NCBI RefSeq assembly: GCF_016756775.1
Contig: NZ_JAERMU010000019.1
Coordinates: 1 to 64,000 of the forward strand
DNA length: 64,000 nt
Reading direction: 5' to 3'
Origin: Dryocola clanedunensis subsp. sulfonylureivorans
Lineage (GTDB): Bacteria > Pseudomonadota > Gammaproteobacteria > Enterobacterales > Enterobacteriaceae
In this document: positions 20,144-29,249 of the stretch, piece by piece
Layout: each line of letters opens with the position of its first letter
Numbering within the stretch: position 1 is the first letter of the stretch
Notes under the pieces: generated by a model
The model's database searches: none
Seen by the model: only the letters and a program-made list of their open reading frames with translations
Told to the model about the DNA's origin: nothing
Position numbers and translations under genes: made by a program

Positions 20144-20908
20144 TTAATGATAGTGAATCTCGCCAAAATAGTCGGATAACACATAATAGCGGCAATACTC
20201 AAAAGGGCGCTCCTCACCGGACATAAACGTCTGACGGGCGACGGAAAGCAGCGGTTTATCAGCAGGAATTTGCAGCTTATCGCAAAGATCGGCACCTGGC
20301 AGAATGGCATCCACTTTCTCAATGGCGGAATCGCTCTGTATGTTCAACAGCTGGTAGAGCGAAGCATGCTCCAGCGCCTCGGCCGTGAGCGTCAGGTCCG
20401 GGAAAAAAGACAGATCCAGGTAGATTTTCTCGTGGTTGAATGGCCGGTTATTCAAGCAGCGAATACGCGAGATATAAAGATAATGATGGTGGGTGGGCAG
20501 GCTAAGACCGTCCTCCTGGGCATCCCGGGCGCGACGCGGCGCAATCTCAAGAATTCGGTTTTCAACGGCAACGCTGGTATCACGCAAATCGCTGGTTATG
20601 CCGCGAAACGTGTGCCCATAGCTGACCCCTTCCGGCACCGCGCTGACAACCGATCCGCTGCCGCGCTGAGAGGTGATAATGCCGGCGTTGATAAGCTCGC
20701 TCCAGGCCTGTTTTACGACGATAAGCGAAACATTGTAGCTTTGGGCGAGCGCTTTTTGCGTGGGTAGCTGACAGCCCAACGGCAAGGTGCCGTTCTGGAT
20801 CTGCTGGCAGATGATGTAAAACAACTGCTTGTACAGCGGAGTATAACTCGTCTTATCAACCTGCAAGCCGTTTACCTCAATTGTCTGCCAGCCGGGGACA
20901 TTGCCCAC
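20144..20908 (-). CDS. GntR-family (UTRA) regulator of the adjacent operon
   Basis: N-terminal winged helix-turn-helix (YTPLYKQLFYIICQQIQNG, LPTQKALAQSYNVSLIVVK, about residues 22-68) plus a C-terminal UTRA ligand domain ending in PFEYCRYYVLSDYFGE. Corresponds by neighbourhood to Salmonella STM4068, the repressor of the aminoimidazole-riboside-kinase operon. Last gene of the operon, 15 nt after the glycohydrolase stop. The frame opens with GTG at 20908; a TTG at 20866 preceded by TTGAGGTAA is an alternative start and would remove 14 poorly conserved residues. Its probable operator is the palindrome upstream of the transporter. The ligand is not known from the sequence. Confidence 0.85.
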   Translation of the reverse strand: MGNVPGWQTIEVNGLQVDKTSYTPLYKQLFYIICQQIQNGTLPLGCQLPTQKALAQSYNVSLIVVKQAWSELINAGIITSQRGSGSVVSAVPEGVSYGHTFRGITSDLRDTSVAVENRILEIAPRRARDAQEDGLSLPTHHHYLYISRIRCLNNRPFNHEKIYLDLSFFPDLTLTAEALEHASLYQLLNIQSDSAIEKVDAILPGADLCDKLQIPADKPLLSVARQTFMSGEERPFEYCRYYVLSDYFGEIHYH

Positions 20909-20923
20909 CCCCGCAGAACGCTT

Positions 20924-21964
20924 TTATCCTGCGATCTGTCTGGCGAGCTCTGCCAAATCGAAATGGTTCATGCTATCGATAGTGGTTAAATAGTCGGCAG
21001 GAAAGGCACCGGCACCATGACAGGCCCCGGAGAGTGCCCCGACCATGGTGGCAACGGTATCGGTATCATTGCCGATATTTACGGCGGAAATGATAGCATC
21101 AACAGCGGAATTCGGACAACACGCGAACAGGCCAAACGCCGCCGGCACGGCTTCACTGACGTGCAGGCCGGAACCAATAATATCTGCAAGCTCGACGATT
21201 GCCGTTTCCCAGTGGACATGACGTTTACCGATGGAGACCGCCAGCTCAATTCGGCGCCCCACCGACGGACCCGCCACCATCATTGCCCCCTGCTCCACGG
21301 CCAGCGCATAACCCCTGTCGGCTCCGTAGATGCCAGCGGCGATAATACTGTCTGCGCTGGTCACGTCTCTTAACGCCTCGCTGGTCGCCGCCGCCATTGC
21401 CGCAGCACCCGACATCGCCAGCACGTTGTTATGGGTAAAGCGGCAGATGTCCAGCGCGCTGCGAATCGCCGCCTCGATGTCGCCCGGGTGCAGCACAGCA
21501 GCGGGCCAAATCTTCATCGCCGCACCGTTCGTCGCTTCCGCATTGCCCTTATTAATTATCTGGACCGACTGCTTTTCCCCCTCGAGCTCTCCCTGCAATG
21601 ACGCACGGTTATCATTAAAGATGGCTTTCATGGCGGCCCTGGTCGTTGGCCCGGTAAAATTGGCGTAAAAAGGATACGCAAGCCAGCGCTGAAAAGCTTC
21701 CCGCATAGCGGCGTCGCTGACCTGCCGCTCGTGCGCTAACAGGGCGTCCATAATGTATTTCGCCTGTATAAAATCGTCCGTACACATGCCGGCCTCGTTA
21801 CAACGGCCAAAGGTATCCGCAGGCGGTTTTTCAAAGCCGGTCACCCAACCGCCAAAATAGTCGCGAATTTGCTGCTGGGTACGCACTTCCGTCGCCGCTC
21901 CCATGGCGTCTGCCGCTGCGGCACCAATCAAACATCCCAGAATTTTGTTGCTTTCAACGTGCAT
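20924..21964 (-). CDS. ADP-ribosylglycohydrolase (DraG/ARH) family protein
   Basis: 346 residues. The ARH fold markers are present: N-terminal LIGAAAADAMGAATE (about residues 12-26), TDDFIQAKYIMD with the metal-ligand T-D-D near 62-64, and the C-terminal metal site GNDTDTVATMVGALSGA (about 297-313). Such enzymes cleave N-glycosidic bonds to ribose with two Mg or Mn ions. Equivalent of Salmonella STM4067 by neighbours. Between a nucleoside or riboside kinase and a sugar transporter it more likely acts on a small imported N-riboside than on ADP-ribosylated protein; this is inference. ATG has AGGAGT 5 nt upstream; 9 nt after the kinase stop. Confidence 0.88.
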   Translation of the reverse strand: MHVESNKILGCLIGAAAADAMGAATEVRTQQQIRDYFGGWVTGFEKPPADTFGRCNEAGMCTDDFIQAKYIMDALLAHERQVSDAAMREAFQRWLAYPFYANFTGPTTRAAMKAIFNDNRASLQGELEGEKQSVQIINKGNAEATNGAAMKIWPAAVLHPGDIEAAIRSALDICRFTHNNVLAMSGAAAMAAATSEALRDVTSADSIIAAGIYGADRGYALAVEQGAMMVAGPSVGRRIELAVSIGKRHVHWETAIVELADIIGSGLHVSEAVPAAFGLFACCPNSAVDAIISAVNIGNDTDTVATMVGALSGACHGAGAFPADYLTTIDSMNHFDLAELARQIAG

Positions 21965-21973
21965 GGTGTACTC

Positions 21974-22930
21974 CTACGATTTAACGTTATTGCCCAGCGG
22001 GTAGCTGGTGCGAAAGGCAGCGAGCTGCTCCGGGTACGGCAGCGCGGTCATTGCGCCTTTTGCCGTGACCGCCATAGAGCCGCAGACGTTGGCATTACCG
22101 ATGGCGTCTGCGAGCAGGTGACGATCCAGGCTTGCCGAATGTGAAAGGGTATAAAGCAGCCCGCCGACGAAAGCGTCGCCGGCGCCGGTAGTATCGACAA
22201 CTTCCGTTGCAGGGACCGGAAAAGTGGATTCTCCCTCTGTGGTTATCAGCAGCGCACCTTCAGCGCCCAGTGAAACGACAGTGGTCTCGCAGCCAAGGTC
22301 GCGAATCAGGTAGCGGGCGTCCTGCCAGCGTCCGGTTTCGCCCAGCCAGCACAGCTCGTCTGCTGACACCTTGCAGATAGTGGCAAGCCCTATGGCCTCG
22401 GTCAGAAGAGGCGCTATCAGGCTTGCATCGCTCCACATGTTCACGCGCAGATTAACGTCGAACATGACGTGTCCGCCCGCGGCCTTCATGCGCCTGGCTC
22501 CCTCCAGACACGCTTCCCGCGCCGGGCTTTCCGTCAGGCCAATCGAGCTGAAGTAAAACCACTCCCCTGCTTTAAATTCCGGCAGGTCATGCGCGGAGAC
22601 GAAAGCATCCGCGCCGGGGTGGACCAGATAGGTAAAACTACGCTCGCCTTCCGGCGTGAGGTTAACAATCAGCACCGCGCTGGTTTGCTGCGGATCCAGC
22701 CGCAGCGAGGCGATGTCAACGCCGTTATCACTCAGCGTCTGCCGCAGGAAATGCCCCGCATCATCGTCCCCCAGACAGCCGATAAACCCGCAATTCCCGC
22801 CCAGTCGGGCCACGCAAACCGCCACGTTTGCTGAGGCGCCGCCGGGACATTTCAGATAGGTATCCGTTTTCTCCGGCACCAGATCGATGGAGGCGTCACC
22901 AATGACCCAGACTTTGTTGAGATGATTCAT
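21974..22930 (-). CDS. Aminoimidazole riboside kinase (PfkB family)
   Basis: 318-residue PfkB/ribokinase-type sugar kinase. N-terminal VWVIGDASIDLVPEK and CPGGASANVAVCVARLGG, FDVNLRVNMW in the middle, and the catalytic DTTGAGDAFVGGLL near residue 250 (anion hole GAGD). The sequence is very close to what I recall of Salmonella STM4066, characterised as aminoimidazole riboside kinase, which phosphorylates AIRs to AIR and can feed thiamine and purine synthesis. Fructokinases share the same fold, so a second sugar substrate is possible. GGAGGAG precedes the ATG; starts 10 nt after the transporter stop. Confidence 0.88.
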   Translation of the reverse strand: MNHLNKVWVIGDASIDLVPEKTDTYLKCPGGASANVAVCVARLGGNCGFIGCLGDDDAGHFLRQTLSDNGVDIASLRLDPQQTSAVLIVNLTPEGERSFTYLVHPGADAFVSAHDLPEFKAGEWFYFSSIGLTESPAREACLEGARRMKAAGGHVMFDVNLRVNMWSDASLIAPLLTEAIGLATICKVSADELCWLGETGRWQDARYLIRDLGCETTVVSLGAEGALLITTEGESTFPVPATEVVDTTGAGDAFVGGLLYTLSHSASLDRHLLADAIGNANVCGSMAVTAKGAMTALPYPEQLAAFRTSYPLGNNVKS

Positions 22931-22940
22931 CTGCTCCTCC

Positions 22941-24275
22941 TCAGGCCTGACGCTGCGCCAGCTCGGTCTGGATGTCGCGGTAATACTGGTTATTGATGAA
23001 ATACTTCTTCATCAGCAAACCAGTGGCGAGGTGGAAAGCGGCGGGGATGATCGTCATCATCAGCGCGATCCCCGCAAGCGAGCTCGCGCTTTGCTGTACG
23101 TCCGCCTGATAGCCGAAGTGGCTCAGCAAGAAGCCCAGTACGCCGCCGGCAATCCCCATGCCGAATTTCTGGAAAAACAGGATGCCGCCAAACGCAAGGC
23201 CAGACACGCGAAGCCCGTTTTTCTTCTCTCCGTAGTCCACGACCTCGGCAATCGAAGACCAGAAGACAGGCATCTGCATGTCGCAGAAGAAGTTAATAAG
23301 AAAGTAAAAGATGAACGCGAGGACAATGTTCTGCTGGCCGACGCAAAAATACATGGCGGCGCTAAGGGCGAAAGTCATGAGCTGGGTGTAGCGGAACATT
23401 TTGATTTTATCCCAGAATTTCGTTACCCAGGTTGTCGCGATCATGGCCAGTATGGAAGCCACTACGCCCGCGGTAAGAAAGGGCGATATCAGGCTATCGC
23501 CACCGCCAAGATAATATTTGGCGTAGTAGGCCGCGACCGAGCCGCGAATGACATAGCCGCACATAAGCAGCATGATAACGACGCCCAGAATAAGCCACTG
23601 ATCGTTACGTAAAAGCGTGGCGAACTGCTGTTTGATGCTCATGGAGGGCAGCTCCGGCTCGCTGCGCTCACGCGTGGTTAAGAAGCAGAAGATAAAGAGT
23701 ACCGCCCCCATTGCGCCCATCAATCCCATCGACAGTTGATAGCCCAGAGCTTTATTGCCCTGCCCCAGCCAGACGGCCAGCATGGGAACAACAATGGTCA
23801 CCAGGAATGCAGCGATTTTGGTCATGACAAAGCGGTAGCCGTTGGCGCTAAGCCGTTCATCAGGGTCGTTAGTGATAACACCAATCAGCGAGATGTAAGG
23901 GATGGTGATAGCGGTATAAACCAGCGTCATCAGGATATAGGTGAAATAGGCCCACGCCAGTTTTAACGTATAGGTCATATCTGGGGTGATGAACATCAGA
24001 TAAACGGCGAAGCCAAAGGGCAAGGCAAACCACAGCAGCCAGGGGCGGTAGCGTCCCCAGCGGGTAGACACTTTATCGGTCAGCATGCCCATCGCCGGAT
24101 CGATAATGGCATCAATCATGCGCACGACGACCAGCAGCACACCTACATCCGCCGCGCGCAGTCCGTAAATATCGGTGTAGAAATACGCCAGCAGCAGCTG
24201 CATGGCGATAATCACTACGTTAATCGCCATGTCCCCGGCGCCAAAACCAATCTTTTCCACGATAGACAATTTCAT
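22941..24275 (-). CDS. GPH-family (MFS-type) glycoside/riboside:cation symporter
   Basis: 444-residue polytopic inner-membrane transporter with about 12 hydrophobic spans. The N-terminal KIGFGAGDMAINVVI and the loop DPAMGMLTDKVSTRWGRYRPW are signatures of the glycoside-pentoside-hexuronide:cation symporter family. Counterpart of Salmonella STM4065. The start MKLSIVEKIG at 24275 was chosen because AAAGGA lies 8 nt upstream; the frame extends to 24299. First gene of the four-gene operon, so it should import the compound that the kinase and glycohydrolase process. Substrate not determinable from sequence; an aminoimidazole riboside or related nucleoside is plausible. Confidence 0.9.
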   Translation of the reverse strand: MKLSIVEKIGFGAGDMAINVVIIAMQLLLAYFYTDIYGLRAADVGVLLVVVRMIDAIIDPAMGMLTDKVSTRWGRYRPWLLWFALPFGFAVYLMFITPDMTYTLKLAWAYFTYILMTLVYTAITIPYISLIGVITNDPDERLSANGYRFVMTKIAAFLVTIVVPMLAVWLGQGNKALGYQLSMGLMGAMGAVLFIFCFLTTRERSEPELPSMSIKQQFATLLRNDQWLILGVVIMLLMCGYVIRGSVAAYYAKYYLGGGDSLISPFLTAGVVASILAMIATTWVTKFWDKIKMFRYTQLMTFALSAAMYFCVGQQNIVLAFIFYFLINFFCDMQMPVFWSSIAEVVDYGEKKNGLRVSGLAFGGILFFQKFGMGIAGGVLGFLLSHFGYQADVQQSASSLAGIALMMTIIPAAFHLATGLLMKKYFINNQYYRDIQTELAQRQA

Positions 24276-24418
24276 ATCGGAATTCCTTTTGCGCAGCACT
24301 GCGCAAGAATGTCGAACAAAGGATGCGTAACTACGTGAAATAAAAATTTATCAGGCACGCGGTACTCACTAATCGGCGGGTAACGCGTAAAAGGGAGTGT
24401 ATGCGAAACACAAAAGAC

Positions 24419-24436
24419 ATAAAGGTATACCTTTAT
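24419..24436. promoter_or_regulatory. 18-bp perfect palindrome, candidate GntR operator
   Basis: ATAAAGGTATACCTTTAT is its own reverse complement. It lies 144 bp upstream of the first operon gene. HutC-type GntR regulators bind short palindromes containing GTATAC-like cores, so the 20144-20908 product is the obvious candidate ligand. Confidence 0.6.
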
Positions 24437-24506
24437 ATCTTTTGATCGGTTTCACATAAATTTAACCTAAGAGGCATTTTGGCTGGCGTGAAGCGGGACG
24501 AAGCGC

Positions 24507-24540
24507 AAAAAACCCGGGGCTAGTGCCTACCGGGTTTTTG
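24507..24540 (-). terminator. sbp terminator
   Basis: AAAAACCCGG-N12-CCGGGTTTTT is a perfect 10-bp stem with A and T flanks, 37 nt beyond the sbp stop; it could work in both directions. Confidence 0.85.
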
Positions 24541-24576
24541 ATAAAGGTGCGGGCGACGTATCGCCGTCTGGAAAAA

Positions 24577-25566
24577 TTATCGCTTACTTATCTGGTCGAA
24601 CGTTCCGCCGTTAGAGAAGTGCTCTTTCTGAGCTTTTGTCCAGCCGCCGAATTCCTGGTCGATGGTAAACAACTTCAGTTTCGGGAAAGCGCTTTCGTAT
24701 TTCTTCGCGACTTCGGCATCACGCGGGCGATAGTAGTTCTTCGCGGCGATCTCCTGGCCCTGCGGAGAGTACAGATACTTAAGATACTCTTCGGCAACTT
24801 TCTGGGTGCCTTTCTTATCAACGACTTTGTCGACGACTGAGACAGTCGGCTCCGCCAGAATCGACTCGCTCGGCGTGACGATTTCAAATTTGTCTTTACC
24901 CAGCTCGTTGGTTGCCAGCAGCGCTTCGTTTTCCCACGCAATCAGCACGTCGCCAATCCCGCGTTCCACAAAGGTGTTCGTTGAGCCACGCGCGCCGGAA
25001 TCGAGCACTTCTACGTTCTTATAGAGCGCCTTCACGAAGTCCTGAGCTTTCGCCTGGTCATTATTATTGTGGTGCAGTGCGTAGCCCCAGGCTGCAAGAT
25101 AGTTCCAGCGAGCACCGCCGGAGCTTTTCGGATTCGGCGTGATAACAGAAACGCCCGGCTTGATCAGATCGTTCCAGTCATGAATTTGCTTCGGGTTACC
25201 TTTACGCACCAGGAAAACAATGGTTGAGGTGTACGGCGCGGAGTTATCAGGCAGGCGTTTGATCCAGTTTTTATCGATGCGCCCGCGCTCAGCAATGGCG
25301 TCAACATCATAGGCCAGCGCGAGGGTTACCACGTCCGCTTCAATACCGTTAATCACCGACGTTGCCTGTTTGCCCGAGCCACCGTGTGACTGGCGAATCA
25401 CCACGTCATCGCCGGTTTGCTGTTTCCAGTGTGCGCTGAAGGCCTTGTTGTACTCTTCATACAACTCGCGCGTCGGGTCGTAGGAAACGTTAAGTAGCTG
25501 AATGTCTTTCGCTAATACGCTGCCAGACGCCAAAAGTAATGTAAGCCCCACTCCCCACTTGTTCAT
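24577..25566 (-). CDS. sbp: Periplasmic sulfate-binding protein
   Basis: Substrate-binding subunit for the CysUWA sulfate/thiosulfate ABC importer. 329 residues, as in E. coli. Signal peptide [19 protein letters not shown] with cleavage before [20 protein letters not shown]. Sulfate-pocket stretches [20 protein letters not shown] and [14 protein letters not shown] are intact, including the serine and glycine backbone donors. Monocistronic, with the family-expected CysB control from the upstream 147 bp, where I did not define a site. Next to pfkA as in E. coli. Confidence 0.97.
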   Translation of the reverse strand: MNKWGVGLTLLLASGSVLAKDIQLLNVSYDPTRELYEEYNKAFSAHWKQQTGDDVVIRQSHGGSGKQATSVINGIEADVVTLALAYDVDAIAERGRIDKNWIKRLPDNSAPYTSTIVFLVRKGNPKQIHDWNDLIKPGVSVITPNPKSSGGARWNYLAAWGYALHHNNNDQAKAQDFVKALYKNVEVLDSGARGSTNTFVERGIGDVLIAWENEALLATNELGKDKFEIVTPSESILAEPTVSVVDKVVDKKGTQKVAEEYLKYLYSPQGQEIAAKNYYRPRDAEVAKKYESAFPKLKLFTIDQEFGGWTKAQKEHFSNGGTFDQISKR

Positions 25567-25673
25567 CGCACGCTCTCTTATTTACTTTGATGAACTCAGC
25601 CTGCCAGAAACTTATCCATTGATTAAAGAATAAAAAAAGATTGGCTATAACCACGGGGAATATAGAGCCGCAT

Positions 25674-25698
25674 AAAAAAGGCCGGGTTTCCCCGGCCT
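25674..25698 (-). terminator. pfkA terminator
   Basis: On the minus strand: GGCCGGG-GAAA-CCCGGCC followed by six T residues, 16 nt after the pfkA stop. Confidence 0.88.
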
Positions 25699-25713
25699 CA
25701 TCAGAAAGCTGAA

Positions 25714-26676
25714 TTAGTACAGCTTCTTGGCGCAGTCCAGCCAGTCACCTTTGAACGGACGCTTCATGCTTTCGATGGCGTCGATGATGTCGTGGTGAAC
25801 CAGTTTCTCGTTCTGGATGCCGACACAGCGACCGCCGTGGCCTTCCAGCAGCAGCTCGATAGAGTAAGCGCCCATGCGGGAAGCCAGGATGCGGTCGTAA
25901 GCAACCGGGGAACCACCGCGCTGGATATGGCCCAGGACGGTTGCGCGGGTTTCGCGCTTGGTTTCTGTCTCGATGTACTGAGCCAGTTCGTCGATGTCGC
26001 AGATGTGCTCGGTAATCGCCACGATGGCGTGTTTTTTACCCTTCGCGATGCCCGCTTTGATTTCAGCAACCAGGTCTTCACGGTTGAACTCAACTTCCGG
26101 CAGGACAACAAACTCACAGCCACCGGCAATGGATGCAGCCAGAGTCAGATCGCCACAGTAGCGACCCATAACTTCTACGATAGAGATACGCTGGTGGGAT
26201 GAAGAGGTATCACGCAGGCGGTCGATGGCTTCGACCACTGTTTCCAGCGCGGTAAAGAAACCAATGGTGTAGTCGGTGCCTTTGATGTCGTTATCAATGG
26301 TGCCCGGCAGACCGATGCACGGGAAGCCCATCTCGGTCAGGCGCTTGGCACCCATGTAGGAGCCGTCGCCGCCGATAACAACCAGCGCATCAATCCCGCG
26401 TTTTTTGAGGTTTTCGATAGCAACCGCGCGGATTTTCTCATCGCGGAACTCAGGAAAACGAGCAGAGCCCAGGAACGTACCGCCACGGTTAATCATGTCG
26501 GAGACGCTGTAGCGGTCCAGGTTGACCATACGGTCTTCGTACAGGCCCAGATAGCCATCATAAACACCCGCAACTTCCAGACCTTCTGACAATGCTGCAC
26601 GAACCACACCGCGAATCGCCGCGTTCATGCCCGGCGCATCACCGCCACTCGTCAACACACCAATTTTTTTGATCAT
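25714..26676 (-). CDS. pfkA: 6-phosphofructokinase I
   Basis: Main glycolytic phosphofructokinase, allosterically activated by ADP and inhibited by PEP. 320 residues as in E. coli. ATP-site [13 protein letters not shown] (about 11-23), [12 protein letters not shown] (about 102-113) and the catalytic [15 protein letters not shown] with Asp127 are present. The effector-site region [14 protein letters not shown] follows. Monocistronic with about 200 bp of upstream sequence, then fieF. Confidence 0.98.
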   Translation of the reverse strand: MIKKIGVLTSGGDAPGMNAAIRGVVRAALSEGLEVAGVYDGYLGLYEDRMVNLDRYSVSDMINRGGTFLGSARFPEFRDEKIRAVAIENLKKRGIDALVVIGGDGSYMGAKRLTEMGFPCIGLPGTIDNDIKGTDYTIGFFTALETVVEAIDRLRDTSSSHQRISIVEVMGRYCGDLTLAASIAGGCEFVVLPEVEFNREDLVAEIKAGIAKGKKHAIVAITEHICDIDELAQYIETETKRETRATVLGHIQRGGSPVAYDRILASRMGAYSIELLLEGHGGRCVGIQNEKLVHHDIIDAIESMKRPFKGDWLDCAKKLY

Positions 26677-26879
26677 GACTACCTCTGAACTTTGAATGCA
26701 AAATTAATCCTGTTGCCGGAAACAGCCTACGGGCAACCCGAGGCATCGACTCTGCTGCAAATAGTATAACAACCGCTTCCAGCTGAATTGATTCAGGTCA
26801 GGCCAATTAGCGGTAAATGTATCCAAAAAATGCCGCCGGCGCCTGCTTTTCGACAACGTAAACTGCTACTCGAATGGCC

Positions 26880-27764
26880 TTATCGCCCCGTTGGGACGAC
26901 CGAGCAGGGATCCTGATGAATAATCACATCCGACCCAGGGAAGTGATAGAGGATCGCCTGCTCCACCTGTTCAGCGATAACGTGCGCCTGAACAAGCGGT
27001 AAATTGTCTTCCATTTCGATATGAATCTGAATAAAGCGAGTCGGCCCTGACTGCCGCGTCCGTAAATCATGTGCCCCACGTACGCCAGGCCAGGAGGTGA
27101 CTATATCGAAAATGGCCTCATGTTCTGCTTCAGGCAGAGCACGGTCTAAAAGGGATTGCACGGCTTCATGCCCCATGCGAATCGCGTTATACAAAATATA
27201 GACACCGATTCCCAATGCAAACAGTGAATCAGCCCGGTGCCACCCATACCAGGATAGCGCCAGCGCCACAAGAATCGCACCGTTCATCATAACATCAGAC
27301 TGATAATGAAGCATGTCGGCCCGCACGGCCTGACTCTGCGTTCTTCTGACAACCCAGCGCTGGAAGGTGACCAGAATGAGCGTGCTGATCAGAGCGATGA
27401 CGGTCACGATGATGCCGATCGCCGGCTGATTCATGGGAGAGGGATCGGCAAGGTGCTGGATACCCGTAAGGAACAGAAACAGCGCCGACCCCGAAATAAA
27501 CATACTTTGCGCCAGCGCCGCCAGTGATTCAGCTTTGCCATGCCCGAACGTGTGTTCATCGTCCGCCGGTTGCAGAGAATAACGAACCACCAACAGGTTA
27601 GTCAGCGAGGCGGCAATATCCACCAGCGAGTCCACCAACGCCGCCAGAATACTGACCGAACCGGTATACCACCAGGCGAAAATTTTAATCAAAAGTAACA
27701 GCGATGCCATTACCGTTGCAGCGATCGCCGCACGGCTGACCAACTGCCCATACTGTTGATTCAT
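26880..27764 (-). CDS. fieF: Ferrous-iron/zinc efflux pump FieF (CDF family)
   Basis: Cation-diffusion-facilitator proton antiporter exporting Fe2+/Zn2+. 294 residues (E. coli 300). Transport-site motifs are present in the membrane part: [10 protein letters not shown] with Asp near 45 and 49, and [11 protein letters not shown] with His and Asp near 153 and 157. A C-terminal cytoplasmic domain ([26 protein letters not shown]) has the ferredoxin-like metal-sensing fold. Between pfkA and cpxP as in E. coli. Confidence 0.97.
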   Translation of the reverse strand: MNQQYGQLVSRAAIAATVMASLLLLIKIFAWWYTGSVSILAALVDSLVDIAASLTNLLVVRYSLQPADDEHTFGHGKAESLAALAQSMFISGSALFLFLTGIQHLADPSPMNQPAIGIIVTVIALISTLILVTFQRWVVRRTQSQAVRADMLHYQSDVMMNGAILVALALSWYGWHRADSLFALGIGVYILYNAIRMGHEAVQSLLDRALPEAEHEAIFDIVTSWPGVRGAHDLRTRQSGPTRFIQIHIEMEDNLPLVQAHVIAEQVEQAILYHFPGSDVIIHQDPCSVVPTGR

Positions 27765-27821
27765 AGGGGCTCCAACAAATTAATGCTGGCTAGTATAGCG
27801 GATTCATCTGAACGTTAAGGC

Positions 27822-27879
27822 AAAAAAAACCCCGCCTTGTGGGCGGGGAAGACAGGGATGGTGTCTATGGCAAGGAAAA
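27822..27879 (-). ncRNA. cpxQ: CpxQ sRNA from the cpxP 3'UTR
   Basis: On the minus strand the 3'UTR begins TTTTCCTTGCCATAGACACC and continues CATCCCTGTCTTCCCC, the seed-bearing sequence of E. coli and Salmonella CpxQ as I recall it. It ends with a stem CCCCGCC-CACAA-GGCGGGG and eight T residues. CpxQ is released from cpxP mRNA by RNase E and, with Hfq, represses inner-membrane protein mRNAs. The 5' part is conserved while the terminator stem sequence differs from E. coli. The hairpin is also the cpxP terminator. Confidence 0.85.
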
Positions 27880-27887
27880 CAGGGTTG

Positions 27888-28403
27888 TTACTGGTTACTA
27901 CGGGTACTGCTACTACTCTGTGCCTGCAATAAGGAACTTCGTTGCAGATCCGCCAGCTCACGATACTGATTCATGCGCTGTTGGTGTTTGTCGTTCAAAA
28001 CGGCTTGCTGCTCAGGCGTTAACAGGCGGTACATTTGATTGCGCACTTTCGCCATTTCAACCTGGCGAGTCACCTGTTCTTGTGCCATTTTTTCTGCCTG
28101 AGCACGTACGGCCGTTTCGTCAAAATTTTCAGCGGTGACCAGATTATGCATGGTCTCCATTTCGCTTACGTTCACAGGTGGGCTATCATGCCTTGCCCGC
28201 TGCATAAGGTCGCGCATTTGCTGACGCTGCTGTTCGGTCAGATTAATGCCGTCAAACATATTGCTGCTTTGAATACCATTACGCTTTACTAGTTCTTCGC
28301 CGTTATGCCAGTTATCGCTGGTCGTTAATCCTGTGGCCTGGCTGGACAGGGTAACGAATGCCAGTGTTGAGGCCATGACAGCAGCGGTAACATGACGCAT
28401 CAC
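27888..28403 (-). CDS. cpxP: Periplasmic Cpx inhibitor/chaperone CpxP
   Basis: Periplasmic protein that binds the CpxA sensor and misfolded proteins and dampens the Cpx response. 171 residues, with a signal peptide ([21 protein letters not shown]) and the two LTxxQ repeats of the family: [12 protein letters not shown] near 54 and [11 protein letters not shown] near 128. Divergent from cpxR, with a CpxR box in between, so it is strongly induced by CpxR. Its 3'UTR yields CpxQ. Confidence 0.97.
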   Translation of the reverse strand: MMRHVTAAVMASTLAFVTLSSQATGLTTSDNWHNGEELVKRNGIQSSNMFDGINLTEQQRQQMRDLMQRARHDSPPVNVSEMETMHNLVTAENFDETAVRAQAEKMAQEQVTRQVEMAKVRNQMYRLLTPEQQAVLNDKHQQRMNQYRELADLQRSSLLQAQSSSSTRSNQ

Positions 28404-28480
28404 TTGCTCCCGAAATCTTGTGTGCTGCGATTCAACGAGAGCCAGTCTACGATTCCCGCTGCAAACAAGCGTCAGGGGGT

Positions 28481-28495
28481 GTAAAACAACGTAAA
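28481..28495. promoter_or_regulatory. CpxR binding box in the cpxP-cpxR region
   Basis: GTAAA-ACAAC-GTAAA is an exact match to the CpxR consensus GTAAA-N5-GTAAA. It serves the divergent cpxP and cpxRA promoters. Confidence 0.9.
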
Positions 28496-28550
28496 GTCAT
28501 GGATTAGCGCGCCTTGATGACGTAATTTCTGCCTCGGAGGTAATTTAACA

Positions 28551-29249
28551 ATGAATAAAATTCTGTTAGTTGATGATGACCGAGAGCTTACTTCCCTGTT
28601 AAAGGAACTGCTCGACATGGAAGGTTTTAACGTAACGGTCGCCCACGATGGCGAACAAGCGTTGGAGCTTTTGGACGACAGCATCGACCTGTTATTGCTC
28701 GACGTGATGATGCCGAAAAAGAACGGCATTGATACTTTAAAAGAGCTTCGTCAGACACACCAGACGCCAGTCATCATGCTGACCGCCCGCGGAAGCGAGC
28801 TGGATCGCGTTCTGGGCCTTGAACTGGGCGCAGATGACTATCTCCCTAAACCATTCAACGATCGTGAGCTGGTGGCCCGTATACGCGCTATTTTGCGTCG
28901 TTCCCACTGGAGCGAACAGCAGCAAAACAGCGACAACGGTTCTCCTAACGTCGAAGTTGACGGTCTGAGCCTTAATCCAGGTCGTCAGGAAGCCAGCTTT
29001 GACGGCCAGGCGCTTGATTTAACCGGGACCGAATTCACGCTGTTGTATTTGTTAGCCCAGCATCTTGGCCAGGTGGTCTCGCGTGAACATCTGAGTCAGG
29101 AAGTTTTAGGTAAACGCCTGACACCTTTTGACCGCGCGATTGATATGCATATTTCCAACCTGCGACGTAAGCTGCCTGACCGTAAAGACGGGCATCCGTG
29201 GTTCAAAACCTTACGTGGCCGCGGCTATCTGATGGTTTCAGCTTCATGA
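28551..29249 (+). CDS. cpxR: Envelope-stress response regulator CpxR
   Basis: OmpR/PhoB-type regulator, 232 residues as in E. coli. Receiver domain with the acidic pocket DDD (8-10), phosphoacceptor Asp51 in LLLLDVMMPKKNG and Lys in LPKPF. C-terminal winged helix (RAIDMHISNLRRKLPDRKDG, then FKTLRGRGYLM). The stop overlaps the cpxA start as ATGA, a translational-coupling arrangement. Autoregulated through the CpxR box upstream. Confidence 0.98.
   Translation: MNKILLVDDDRELTSLLKELLDMEGFNVTVAHDGEQALELLDDSIDLLLLDVMMPKKNGIDTLKELRQTHQTPVIMLTARGSELDRVLGLELGADDYLPKPFNDRELVARIRAILRRSHWSEQQQNSDNGSPNVEVDGLSLNPGRQEASFDGQALDLTGTEFTLLYLLAQHLGQVVSREHLSQEVLGKRLTPFDRAIDMHISNLRRKLPDRKDGHPWFKTLRGRGYLMVSAS

Larger units (their letters stand above)
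24276..24576. promoter_or_regulatory. Intergenic region between the riboside operon and sbp
   Basis: 301 bp with no gene. It holds an 18-bp perfect palindrome (24419-24436) that probably controls the operon to its left and the sbp terminator (24507-24540). E. coli and Salmonella have cdh next to sbp, but no trace of it is seen here. Confidence 0.7.
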
